Source of the DNA: Melieria omissa
Lineage: Eukaryota > Arthropoda > Insecta > Diptera > Ulidiidae
Direction of reading: 5' to 3'
Assembly (NCBI GenBank): GCA_963971225.1
Contig: OZ020267.1
Span: 48,555,993 to 48,619,992 of the forward strand
DNA length: 64,000 nt
The notes under the pieces were generated by a model. It was not told the origin of the DNA, did no database searches, and worked only from the letters and a program-made list of their open reading frames with translations. Positions 22,329 to 33,559 of the stretch are shown in pieces. The first letter of the stretch is position 1; each line of letters starts with the position of its first letter. Position numbers and translations under genes: made by a program.

Positions 22329-25300
22329 ATGGAAAAGTTACACGAGTACCAAGGATTAACTGGACGTCTACACGACTGGCGCGATAACTTAAAGGAGCGC
22401 CTGGCCTCATTCAAGGAGGACAATTCGTCGAACCTAGTAGAACTGGCTAAAAATACTGCCAACGATCAACTGAAAGGAAATGCAAGCGCAGCCCAGGACT
22501 TTTCACATATATATAGGTAAGGGATATCCGCAACTTCTTAGTTGTTTAGCTTTGTAAGTTCCGCTTCGATTGTTATGAATCTACCAAACATTAAAAACGC
22601 AACAAACCGAATTCTCACCTGAACAAATACTTGTTTTATAGTAAAATCATAATGTTCACTTCTACGATAAAAGGAGAAAAACGCACGCCATCATTAGACT
22701 GACTGAAATCAACAAATGTCATGGCAAGACGTTCTGTTAAAAGAAAACCAAGTCTTCTTTGTAGATTGAAGTCTTCTTTGAGAAATGATTGCTGCCTAGC
22801 AGCAAATGCTTTATTTGTAGTTTTTTGTGTAGTAATGTAACGAAGCTCCACAGGCAATTACCACCATCTTCATCCTTGCAACATACACGTTACACTGTAA
22901 CAAAAATTACCCGAACTTGAATCATACACTTACACACACATTTATGTACGTTTCAAACTGTCGTTCGAGGGACAATCGACAATCAGTTATCCGAAATTCG
23001 ATCAACCGGAAACACTTAAGAACAGTAGATATTTGAATCGAGATGATTACGTAAAACTTAATCGTAATCAATGTGTTACCACGTGAGATGTTCTTCAGTT
23101 CTTTCCAGTTTTCATCTAGTCATTGTATAGCATTCCCAGTCTGGTATGTTGACTAATGAGGCTGGATCTGATTTGGTTGATCTTAGGCCAGGTCTGTCGT
23201 GCTATGTACTATGTGCATTTTTATTACATGCAACACTAGATGTTACATGTAATACTATGTAACTTCTAGGAATCGTTTTGTGTTTGCTCCATGTAGGTGC
23301 TCGGTTTTTAAGGCTAGTTCGCATGTCGACAGTGTCATTCCAACACTTAATTCCAGCACGGTGGCTATACAGTTTCCTCCCTCTATGCCTTTGTGCTTAG
23401 GCACCTAGTACGTTGTACCGCTCGGAGATCTCAGTACATTTTAAACACTGTGCAACCCAAACGTTTATTTTAACAAACGTTTAGCTCAGGCGCGGATTCA
23501 GAAAAATATTTCGGGGGGGGTTTAAAAAGTAATTCTTTAATATTTATAAAATGCCTTTTACGTTGTATGTAGTTTTATAGTCGATCCAAATATTTCGGGG
23601 GGGTTTCAACCCCCAAAACCCCCTGGATCTGCCACTGGTTTAGCTCAATCAATTATCCGGGATGCTCCAGACATCAACAGGTCGAGACAATTTTTGAAAA
23701 ATGAGTACAGAATTTATTTAAATTTTCACAATATTTTGTATACATACGTCTAAAAGTAAATGTTCTCGTACACTAAACAGCCCACACACATTTTTAGAAG
23801 ATTTGCGAAAAATCCAGTTTTTAAATTTTGTTTAACTGTTACTGTTACTGTTACTACGATACTTTTAGTTGAGTTTGAATGACATTTATTCTAAGTTGAT
23901 TTGCTTAACGTGTATACATACATAATAGGAAATGTGTATGTCGATAACTTTTTGTGGAGCGAACCCTGAGCAGATATCTTACATCATCCCTTGATATACT
24001 ATGGTCAACGGCATATAAATACACTTTTTCAACTTTTTCGAACCCCGCTAATTTGAAAGTGTTTTTAAGCCCTAAATTAGATACACTATGAGAGTTTGTC
24101 AATAACATAAATACCCGAAAATTAACGCGAATATATAACCATTTTTACATTTATTTAAAATTAAATCATTAGCAGTCTTCACACCGAGGCTGTTAATTTG
24201 TTAGTCGTTAGTTGGTAATATCTTATGTATATTTTTATTTTATAATATTAACGATCTTTTACTCTAACGAGTAACGAAGTGCCAGTCTGACAGGCTTGAC
24301 AATTTCTTTGTTACATGGTAACATTCAAATCTTCTGTTCGAATCAGCTGTTTTGTGCGCTAATAGAACTTTTGTGGCCGATATATTTTTTTCCAATTTGA
24401 ATTGCTTACCTGTAATCATCGCGATTTGCTAGACGGTATTAGAAACTAAATGCTGATTTTAGATTTTGCACTAATATGTTTGTTCGACAGCCGCCGTGGC
24501 TCAGTTGGTTAGTGCGCGGTCCAACGAGTCGCATGCAGAGCGACGCAAGATCGAATACTGCATGTAGCATGGCACAATAAACAAGGTAGTGGCAGGAAGG
24601 AGCGAAAAAATTCACGTGTATTTTGTTAGTGTTTTTGTTCGGTTCATTGTCAAATCGGACGGACGGTTCTCTTGCCAACAGTATTGCCAGCATCGAATAG
24701 ACCACTTGGTCTATTCGAAAACGTAAAAATACATCAATTAACAGCAAAAGTACATAGCTTCTTTGTTTTAATCTGTTGTTTTACAATTATGGGCAAAAGT
24801 GCTAAGTCCATAGTTCGCTGATTGCGTTAATTCATAAAAGTTAACGAAAATTGGAAAAATAATATTCTTTCGTCATTGCAAAAATGCTTAATATTTCACA
24901 GAAAAAGAGTTGACTGGCAATGCTGTTCTCCGAATGTAAACAAAACAGACAAAAATTTCTGACAACCTACCGAACTCAGACGAGAAAAAAATAAAATTCG
25001 CTCCTTAATGCCACTACCTTGTTTATTGTGCCATGGCATGTAGTAACACCTAAAAAAAATAACGGGAAACTCGTTTTCTCTTTCGGTGGCTGTTCTCTCA
25101 GCTGGAAATGGCAAACCTCTGAGAGTAAAAATTGCCTATGAAAAAGCTCCCAACCTGCCGTTCGGAACCGGCATAAAACTGTAGGTCCCTTCCACCCGCG
25201 TACAAAATTCACACGCACAACACGGGTGGTTGCGGGAAGCTAGGCCTTAGTCTCGCGTAAGCGGGCTGTCGTGCCAATCAATTATTAATTATTTACTAAT

Positions 25301-28300
25301 ATGTTTGAATAAAAATACTAGATCAGCTGTTTGTGACACACAGCTTACCAGACTACCGAAAATAAGCGAAAAAGGTTGTTCACAGTTAAGAACTTTAACA
25401 AATTACCAACTATCGAACTACCAAATTAACAGCCTCGGTGAAGACCGCTATTGATTATTGATTAAGCCCGTATGCACGCTTTTGCTATTACACTGCAATT
25501 TTCCAAACCAGTTTTATTTTAAGCAGTCGAAGTAACAGTAGAGTTGAATAAAGCAAAAAAGTCGTTAGATGTCTACACGCAGGATGCTTACTACACATCA
25601 GTATGCTCTACCCACTCCATCGTGAATGCTTGTGTTTGTGTGTGAATTTGTGAGTTCGTTATTTTAGGAGCTTTAAATTCAATTTACAGATAAAAGAAAT
25701 TTGCTTTTGCTATACGTATACGTTACTGAACTTAACTCTAATAAAACTCAATAAAAACAAATTCCAATCATGGCATATGCTATCGTAAAATTACCGGATT
25801 TGTCAGGATTTATTGCTTCATTTGCTTAGAAATGTCCACCCGCTGATTATCAAATCCAGATACATATGTAGAAATAAATGCATGCTTGTTCGTGTGTATG
25901 TATGAATGCCTGTGTGTATTAATATGAACGCAATCAAGGCTGCCTTTTTCTGTCAATCCAACAGATATAAAACTCGCATGGAGCTGGTGCGTGTGTCTGC
26001 TGCAGTTATGGGTATTGAGTTTTCGTACGCTGCGGAGACGGCTTTCGTCTCGCCAACACTGTTGAAAATCGGCGTGGGGCACCAGCACATGACATTAGTT
26101 TGGGCGCTGTCGCCGTTAGTTGGATTTTTTCTCTGCCCAATTTTAGGATCAATGAGTGACCGTTGTAAATTGAACATGGGCCGACGGCGACCGTTTATAA
26201 TACTATTATCTATTGGCGTATTTCTCGGTAAGATAATAGACGTATTCACAATCTTGTGCATTTGAGATTGCAAATCTAAGCAATAGGAAACATCTTATAT
26301 CACTTGAGAGCGATCTTTTTCGGTTTAGGTTGCAATACTTGTTACAAAACACGAAAATCGAAGCCATTGCAAATGCAGCCAACTACAGCAGGAGCTCCAG
26401 CTCCTTTATTTACCTCTATTTCGGGAGCTTCTTGGAGACAATTTTTTATTTTATTTGTTTCTCTTTACTCATCTTTTTATTTATTCCGTAATATTCAGTG
26501 CTTTACATATTTCTTTTCCATAATTAACATTTTACGTCTTTAACTTCTCTTTCCAACGACTGGTAGCTCTGCAATTCGATGATGCATTTGGATTGTAAAT
26601 ATTAACTATGGGTTCTAAGTATTTAATACAAGGTTGTAGCGAATGCATCTCTGTGTATTTTGTTAGTCTAAAGTAGTGTCCGACCGAATATTCGCTTTCG
26701 GTTTCGGCCCAATTAAGTGGTTTCGGTTTCAGTTTCGACCAAAAAATGGCCGAACGGCCGAAACTGAAACTTTCTAGAATATTTTTTTACATTTTATTGT
26801 GTAGCAGATATATCGCTTCTTCGCTGCAAGAACGTCATAACTCAAAACTGCATCATTCCGAGAAAATTCAATTTTAAAGTTTACCATTACAGGCAGTTCA
26901 AGGTATACAAAAATGTTTCATGTCGCCTTGTGAGCAAAGTATTGAATATTTTACAAAGTGGTTTTAACAGATAAAAGATCATATGCAGATACACACAGGG
27001 TTGTCATAAACTGAAAAAAAATTTTTGAGTTATGACGTTCTTGCAGCGAAGGAGCGATATGTATAGTGAAAGGAGGGGTAATTTAGATGCCACCAATATA
27101 AATAGACTTTTTTTTAGCATTTAGTAATTATTTATTATATATTATTTAATTTTGAATATGAGCGAGTAAGGTACGAAAGGTTTTTAACAAATTAATAAAT
27201 TGTTTTTATTAATAATTATTTATTTATGTTGTTTGTTTGTTTGTTCTTTATTTACTTAATGTAATATTCGTTTGTTGAAAAAAAAATGCTTGATATGGTG
27301 AACTAGAATGTTTCGGTTTTGGGCGAATATAAAAAAAAAATGAAATTTGGTTTCGTTGTCGACCCAAAACAGATGTTTCGGTCGGACACTACTGTAAAGT
27401 AACTACACCATTTTACAAACGCTACGATGCAGGACCGTTTGCCCAAGATTGTGAATAGGACTAATAAATATTATTTCATAAGAAAGAAATAATTGCAAAA
27501 CTTCATTACCACAGGCTTGCTTTTGGTGCCAAATGGTGAAAACTTAGGCTACTGGCTCGGAGATGTGGATCCGCACGTGCAGATTGCGGCAATGAACTTA
27601 ACATTGAATTCAACGCACACAAATTTCGATGTATCTCCTCATCGAACGACAGCTTCGCAGAACGAAATAGTTCCTGTGCCAAAGACATCGCATCCGTGGG
27701 GAATTTTTTTTACAGTACTGGGAACAGTGTTGCTAGACTTCGATGCTGATGCATGTCAGAGCCCCGCCAGAGCCTACCTATTGGACGTGTGCGTTCCGGA
27801 CGATCACGCAAAAGGACTGTCGACATTTACAATCATGGCAGGATTAGGCGGTTTTATGGGATACTCAATGGGCGGTATCAACTGGGATGCAACAAGTATC
27901 GGTACGTCCGGTACGGTTTTTGTTAATATTTGAAGAATACGCCGGAGCTTCTTGTTTACAACGCAGGTCGACGACTTGGAGGACACATAAAAGCCGTTTT
28001 CACCATTATAACCTTTCTGTTTATTGCGTGTGTGACGGTGACAGTGACCAGCTTCAAGGAAATTCCATTGTGGGCACTTGTGGAGCCAAAACACACCAAC
28101 GCCAGTAAAACGGAAACGGATCAACTTGTTGACGGCATGGGTTCGTATGGATCTTTAAACCCAACAGACACAAAAGAAGACGAGGCAAGTATACAAAGTA
28201 AAAACAAAAAATCAACATAAAGATGCATGCGACACTCACTGTCGCAGTGTTAGTTTAAATTCTATCCAGGTGTTTTTCGTTTATTAACTAAATTAAAATT

Positions 28301-30134
28301 TTGTACGAATTCATGAAAATTGAATATTTAATGAATATTTATTACATGTATAGGCAAAGTACATACATTGTACAAGTCGTTAAATTTTATCACTGCTTTG
28401 GTTGAAAAAATTTTATAATGGTTGATTGTTTTAATTTCAAATGTTCGTTTTCAAATACGAGTGAGACTTGTAAACCGATTTTTAAAAACCTCGTTTGGTA
28501 TATTTTTGAATTTTATGAGAGATTTTTAAATCAAAATAGTTTAAAATATAGTGTCCGCGTCCGGTTATGAGAGCGTCCGGTTATTGGAATGGCATTCGTA
28601 TGGAAAACTTAATGAAATTGCTGTGTCTGCGAACTTTGTCCGATTTTTGTTCCTCTCAGGCGATTTTGGTCGCCTCAGGTCAGCTAGTTAAAAGGTTGGG
28701 CGGCAAGTTCGAGTAACGCTCGACGTCAGGAAAAACGAGGTTGTTTTCAGCGGTTTTACGTCCCCTCCAAGTACAAGTATACGAATTCACACACCCAACG
28801 CGGCTGGTTAAGAGAAGCTCCTAATCGTGCTATCGTGCCAATTATGTACATATATATGTGTGTGTGTGTCAACAATTTTTAGATCACCATTCAAAGATAT
28901 TTCATCCTAAGCACTAGGTCATCTTTAAAATTTAAGCAACTTTAACAGCTTTTGTAGCACAGTGTAATCACTTCGCTTTTGACTTGCAGTTTGATAAGCT
29001 GACAGCAGCAGCATTGGAGACCGACTCGCATGCACAAGCGGAACCGACTCAGTCGCTATCAGGTTACTTTGCCGCGACAGAACAAGCCGAAGTAGATGAG
29101 ACCTCCTTCATACAGAGTGGTGCGCCCGGCGCAGCTGCCGCGTCTCTAAAGGACGGTGCCGAATTGCCGACCGAATCTATCGAAACGCTGTCCCATTACT
29201 TGCTCTCCATTGTGTACATGCCGCACTCACTGCGTATGGTCTGCTTAACCAATCTGTTTTGCTGGATGGCCCACGTGTGCTATTCTCTCTACTTCACGGA
29301 TTTCGTGGGCGAGGCTGTATTCAACGGCGATCCCAGGGCGCTTGAGGGCTCACTGGCGCAAGTGCGCTACGAAGAAGGCGTACGCTTCGGCTGCTGGGGC
29401 ATGGCTATGTACTCATTGTCGTGTGCCTGCTACTCACTCATAATTGAGAAACTGATTCAGCGATTTAGGTATGTCCATCCGTCGACAAAAGTAATAGGCT
29501 TAAAGCTCAAGGCAATTATTCCGCCAGAGTACATGTTCGCCACGTCCACTTTCATTTGCTTATTTACATGCACACACACCTACATACCATATTTACTTTT
29601 TGCATAAGAGGATGGCACCAAATCATTAAACTCTTCGTAGAGCAAAGCCGGTTTATGTTGGCGGACTGCTGTTCTACTGTGCTGGCATGACTCTGATGGC
29701 GCTAACGCGTGCCAAGGCCAGCGTAATTGTCTTCAGCTGGGCCGCAGGTGTCATGTACTCCACGCTTTTCACGATGCCGTATCTTTTGGTGGCGCACTAC
29801 CACTCCATGGGGACTGTAAGTACAAAACAAATTGCACCTTGGGGAATGTGTGCGCGAAATTTACCGATTGGCCAACTCAACCGATATTAAATCTTTTTCG
29901 CAGTTCGAGCTGGATGCCGACGGCTCTGCGAAGCTTGGATCGAGTGTCCGTGGATTGGGTACGGATGTGGCCATTGTCAGTAGCATGGTTTTTTTGGCGC
30001 AGTTCATTCTATCGATGTGCATGGGTACAATTGTGGCGCTCTCCGGAACCACAACAGCAGTTGTTAGTACTGCAAGCTTCCTCAGCTTCTGCGGTGCCTT
30101 GGCAGCCACAAAAATTATGTATTTAGATTTGTAA
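22329..30134 (+). CDS. Slc45-1: Slc45-1: SLC45-family proton-coupled sucrose/sugar transporter
   Basis: Twelve-helix carrier of the glycoside-pentoside-hexuronide/SLC45 family. The Drosophila relative CG4484 is a proton-coupled sucrose transporter, so the same role is inferred. Exons: 22329-22516, 25965-26227, 27515-27901, 27967-28184, 28990-29468, 29641-29815 and 29904-30134, together 1941 bases, 646 residues, TAA stop. Exon 2 has MELVRVSAAVMGIEFSYAAE and the SLC45 signature GRRRPFI after helix 2-3; exon 3 has LLVPNGENLGYWLGD and LLDFDADACQSPARAYLLD; exon 5 has a long hydrophilic loop, then MAHVCYSLYFTDFVGEAVF. An in-frame ATG at 22272 would add 19 residues; I prefer 22329 because the protein then starts with the charged MEKLHEYQGL segment. 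The intron after 28184 starts with GC. Intron 1 holds a three-layer transposon nest. Confidence 0.9.
23487..23637. mobile_element. 151-bp hAT MITE, CAGGCGCGGATTCAG family, copy 1
   Basis: Ends of the form CAGKSGCGGATYCAG at the left and, inverted, CAGTGGCAGATCCAG at the right, with an exact 8-base duplication GTTTAGCT (23479-23486, 23638-23645). The interior has mirrored G- and C-runs ('cggggggggttt', 'aacccccaaaa'). A second copy at 35572-37857 is split by a LINE. Confidence 0.85.
24486..25290 (+). repeat. Full-length tRNA-derived SINE split by a MITE
   Basis: The head 'gccgccgtggctcagttggt' resembles a tRNA box A, with a box B-like 'agatcgaatactgcatg' some 50 bases on. The body (after 25044) has 'tctctttcggtggctgtt', 'ggcaaacctctgagagtaaa' and 'ccgttcggaaccggcat', and the end is 'gtcgtgccaatcaattatta'. 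Without the MITE and its duplication the SINE is about 330 bp. Related heads or bodies occur at 12177, 18277, 28650, 32377 and 51424 (inverted). Confidence 0.75.
24568..25035. mobile_element. 468-bp MITE, CATGGCAC family, copy 2
   Basis: Same ends and interior as 19613-20081, with an exact 8-base duplication GCATGTAG (24560-24567, 25036-25043). It lies between head and body of the SINE at 24486-25290, so it is the youngest of three layers here. Confidence 0.9.
26674..27391. mobile_element. hAT MITE, TAGTGTCCGACCGAA family, copy 2, with internal insertion
   Basis: Both ends read TAGTGTCCGACCGAA (left) and TAGTGTCCGACCGAAAC (right, inverted). The 8-base flanks gtctaaag and ctgtaaag match at six positions. 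It lies in intron 2 of Slc45-1. The extra length over the 18916 copy is largely the 243-bp insert at 26814-27056. Confidence 0.82.
26814..27056. mobile_element. 243-bp inverted-repeat element nested in the hAT MITE
   Basis: Inverted ends of about 33 bases begin CGCTTCTTCGCTGCAAGAAC and, inverted at the right, CGCTCCTTCGCTGCAAGAAC. The uninterrupted host sequence is seen in the 18916 copy (inverse of 'tatatatctgctacac'), which confirms the insertion point. Flanking 'atat' on both sides suggests a short AT target duplication. Confidence 0.75.
28185..28989 (+). other. GC-AG intron 4 of Slc45-1
   Basis: Exon 4 ends ...KEDE at GAG followed by GCAAGT, the consensus of GC-type 5' splice sites (AG|GCAAGT). 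Exon 5 starts after 'gacttgcag' at 28990. Using GC keeps the frame exactly. The nearby GT sites (28189 and 28199) leave one base over and give a stop with this acceptor. A weaker alternative uses GT at 28189 with the AG before 28958. The intron also contains a degenerate SINE-like stretch at about 28650-28846 and a TG microsatellite. Confidence 0.7.
28650..28846 (+). repeat. Diverged SINE-like body
   Basis: 'gcggttttacgtcccctcc', 'cacacccaacgcggctggtt' and 'gtgctatcgtgccaatta' parallel the end of the SINE bodies at 18277 and 25060 (acgggtggttgcgggaagc, gtcgtgccaatca). Strongly diverged; the borders are approximate. Confidence 0.4.
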
Positions 30135-30830
30135 CTAGCAACAGGATCCCACGTCGTGCATTGAATTGTGGTAAAATATGGTCGAACGGCTCCTGCAAAT
30201 AACTATGTATGCATGTTTGTATTCATATGTATAGTATTTCTGTTTATAATAAGCTAAATATATATATGTATAGCCTGCATACCTGCTGTGTTATGGTTTT
30301 ATTGGAAGTACCCTGTCAGACATGAGACAACTAGTTCTAAAAATTCATTGGTTTCAGAACTGGTTTTTTGCAAGTAAATTTGACAAATAGTTGCCCAAGT
30401 AGTTGTCAGCGAATGCAGAAGTCAATCAGTTCTCATCTTGTTGTTGTTCACGTTCTGTGTGCGCGTTCATAGGCGAGAAGAGCACATACACATTAGAAAG
30501 CCGAAACAGATGTGAAATAATTAACAGAGTACTGTTAGGTCTAATCCTATTATACTTTTCTTACAACGATGACATAGCAATTTTTTTATTTTGTTTAACA
30601 GGTCCATGAACGCGTTCATATTTTCAAGGCTCGATTGATTTGCACGTTTTGTCTTGAATGATTTCAGTTGATGATGATTTTATTACTTATTAATTCATTT
30701 ATTTCTTTATTTATTGCAGGTGTAGTCAATAATGATAAGGTTATTGTATTGTAATGGGGTCTGTTATACAATTAAAATTTATAATATTGAATAACGTCGG
30801 AATTATAAGTCGGACAGCATTGAAATTTGA
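30135..30830. other. 3' flank of Slc45-1
   Basis: Probable 3' UTR followed by AT-rich intergenic sequence. No clear AATAAA occurs in the first 100 bases; 'aataagctaaata' at about 30247 is a weak candidate. No other gene seen. Confidence 0.35.
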
Positions 30831-30833
30831 ATC

Positions 30834-31619
30834 CTATGGATCTGTGGTTCAACTATCGTTCAAATATCAAGAGCGTTGGACAAGGAGCATGGGAAGAAAT
30901 TGGGATTTTTATTTTCAATATAAATGAGAACTTTGGCACATAATTTAAAATCGGCATAGAGCTATAGTAAAATTTCATGGGCATTGAACCAGAGGAGTGG
31001 TGTCGTTCAAGCACCGCAAAATCCTAATGTCGAATAATGCGCATACGTATCAAAATGGCAGTCTTGGTAGGTAAGTAGATGTGGTTGCCCCAAAGAACCC
31101 CAAGGAGCACACTTAGGACAAGACAGCCTTATGTGATAATACATGTGATCGGGCGTAGAGCCGCTCACTCGTTGATCCAGTTTGAGCTATTAACGAAGCT
31201 AGATCCTATAGACTATTGAAGCAGAAATTACTATGGATCTGTGGTTCAACTATCGTTCAAATATCAAGAGCGTTGGACAAGGAGCATGGGAAGAAATTGG
31301 GATTTTTATTTTCAATATAAATGAGAACTTTGGCATATAATTTAAAATCGGCATAGAGCTATAGTAAACTTTCATGGGCATTGGTATCGTTCAAGCATCG
31401 CAAAATCCTAATGTCGAATAATGCGCAAACGTATCAAAATGGGAGTCTTGGTAGGTAAGTAGATGTGGTTGCCCCAAAGAACCCCAAGGAGCACACTTAG
31501 GACAAGACAGCCTTATGTGATAATACATGTGATCGGGCGTAGAGCCGCTCACTCGTTGAACCAGTTTGAGCTACATATTAACGAAGCTAGATCCTATAGA
31601 CTATTGAAGAAGAAATTAC
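30834..31619 (+). repeat. Tandem duplication of a ~0.4 kb unit
   Basis: The unit starting 'ctatggatctgtggttcaac' at 30834 begins again at 31231, a period of 397 bases. The second unit runs to about 31619 and lacks about 15 bases near 31383, where the first has 'gaaccagaggagtggtg'. Most of the rest is identical by eye, so the duplication is recent. No coding function recognised. Confidence 0.85.
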
Positions 31620-31940
31620 TCAAATGGGTCATCCTTCTTGTGTCTAGTCTATGCAGCTGCGACAGAAGTCATTTGAAAAAAAAATAGTTTTCAATACGAT
31701 TACCAGGTGTAGCAACGCACACCGGATAAATGCAGGATATATGTACATATCGTTTCTCTGGATTGTGCTCAAAAAATAAAACACACTGCAATTCTCTAAC
31801 GCAGCTCAAACTAGCAGTCACTTTAGTTATAATTCTTAAACTCACATTCAGCTTACTACAACGCCAATTTAAAACGCATAAAATTTAATTTCATTATTAT
31901 TAAGTTTCAGAAAATATCCGAAAAAAGGCGTGAGATGTTA

Positions 31941-32245
31941 GGGGTCGTCCATAAATTACGTAACGCTCCTGGGGGGGGGGGGGGGTCTTGCTCGATGTGA
32001 CAGTTTGTGACGCCGGGGGGGAGGGGGGTCGAGCAGAATGTGACGTAACAAATTTTAAACGTATTCATATAATCTTGATCGAAATAAAAATTTTTTTTAG
32101 TATTTTTATTATGCTTTTGAAGACTCCGTTACGTTACACCTTTTGGGGGGGGGGGGGTTCAAGCCAATGTGACAGTTTGTGACACAGGGGGGGGTGGGGG
32201 TCAAAAAATACTAAAAATTGCGTTACGTAATTTATGGACGACCCC
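31941..32245. mobile_element. 305-bp MITE with GGGGTCGTCCATAAATTACG ends
   Basis: Perfect inverted ends of 24 or more bases begin GGGGTCGTCCATAAATTACG, flanked by TTA on both sides (31938-31940, 32246-32248). The interior has several G-runs of 8-15 bases near 31971-32020 and 32140-32200. I cannot name the superfamily with certainty; very similar ends are widespread in arthropod genomes. Confidence 0.75.
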
Positions 32246-32373
32246 TTAGTGCAACGATATAAAAATCATGTCGATAGAATTACTGGTTCGAAAATTACAG
32301 TCGAAAATGTGAAAACAGTCGAAAAAAATGCGAAAAAGTGACACGCCGATTTTTTTGCGAAAACTAATAGGAA

Positions 32374-32545
32374 ATAGCCACCGTAGCTAAGCTGGCTAGT
32401 GCGTAGGGCCGCGAGTAAAATGCGACGCTCGAACCAAGGTTCAAGACTCCGTTGCGTTAACACCAAAAAAAAAATAAAGAAAAAAACAACTTTTTTTTCG
32501 GCGGCTGTCTCGTAATCGGGCTATCGTGCCAGTCAAGAAGAAGAA
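32374..32545 (+). repeat. tRNA-derived SINE copy
   Basis: The head 'agccaccgtagctaagctgg' resembles box A and 'aggttcaagactccg' resembles box B. After an A-rich stretch follows the family end 'ggcggctgtctcgtaatcgg' and 'ctatcgtgccagtcaagaag'. The middle of the body is missing compared with the 24486 copy. Confidence 0.55.
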
Positions 32546-33185
32546 GAATAGGGAATATGGTTTTGAAAACAGCGTGAAAAAACTATTCAGATTCATGTTA
32601 AAAACTTCATGCAACAGACATGCTGTTGTCCAGTGTAACATTTTCTCTGCGTCATTACTTAGTTTTAAGTAAACATTTCAAAAAATGGATACAAACGATT
32701 GTTTGTGGCAGCCGCAAGCGTCACCCCCGTTTTCCCTTTCTTGAAACGGCTGCGGAAGTCGATTTGATTTTCCTTTTATAAATGAAAAATTGCTATTGCA
32801 CGGCATTGAATGCGTTTCCTCAAATATTAATTCGAATTATATTAATTTTTTCTGCCAACGAACGTGCCAATGCGTGAGAAGTTAACAGATGAGCAGCTTT
32901 CGGCATGCATCGAGCACTGTTGCTTGAAGCATACTTTATAGGTGAACCCATACATTTTAACTTCTTTGACAACCTTTTTACGTGTTCAGCCACATCATCA
33001 CCTCCGTGTCGTTATAGACAAAACATTATTGTTCTCAATAATTTTTATGCTGATTGGCAGACATGGGCGTAGCGCACTAAATTTTCAGCTCCACTAAGTA
33101 ATTTAAAAAAGTGAAACTTTTCCTAACTATAATTAAGTGAGTGTAGTGGTAGTGGAAATAGTTTTCACTTAACTAAACTAAAGTA

Positions 33186-33441
33186 CAGTCGTGTCTGGGA
33201 ATAGTGAACACCCTATATAGTGAGCACCTCGATATAGTGAACACCCAAATTTTGACATTGATCCTCTAAATATTGAAAAAAATTTTGAAAGCAATTTCAA
33301 GCATAAAATAAAAAGTGTATTTTGGGCAAATAAAACGAGTTTTTGAACAAAAATGTTAACCTTGATATAGTGAACAACCTCAATACAGTGAACAGGCCTT
33401 GCAATAATTAGTTCACTATATGCAGACTGCAGACACGACTG
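33186..33441. mobile_element. 256-bp pogo/Tigger-type MITE
   Basis: Ends CAGTCGTGTCTG and its inverse CAGACACGACTG, flanked by TA (33184-33185, 33442-33443). The repeated internal motif 'atagtgaacaccc' occurs at least three times. TA flanks and this motif are typical of pogo-like MITEs; no transposase remains. Confidence 0.75.
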
Positions 33442-33559
33442 TAGTAGTAAAGTGGAAATTTGTCTACTATAACTGAGTGTAGTGGTAGTGTAAACTTTTT
33501 TTCATCAATTTTGAAGTAGTGCTTGAAATATTTTTTTAACTAGAAGCCCAGCCCATCTA

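Larger units (their letters stand above)
24172..25448. mobile_element. Inverted-repeat element hosting a SINE, which hosts a MITE
   Basis: Imperfect inverted repeats of about 45 bases, 'gcagtcttcacaccgaggct' at the left and the inverse of 'agcctcggtgaagaccgc' at the right, with TA on both sides (24170-24171, 25449-25450). The TA flanks suggest a Tc1/mariner-type MITE of roughly 470 bp before the SINE landed in it. It sits in intron 1 of Slc45-1. Confidence 0.7.
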
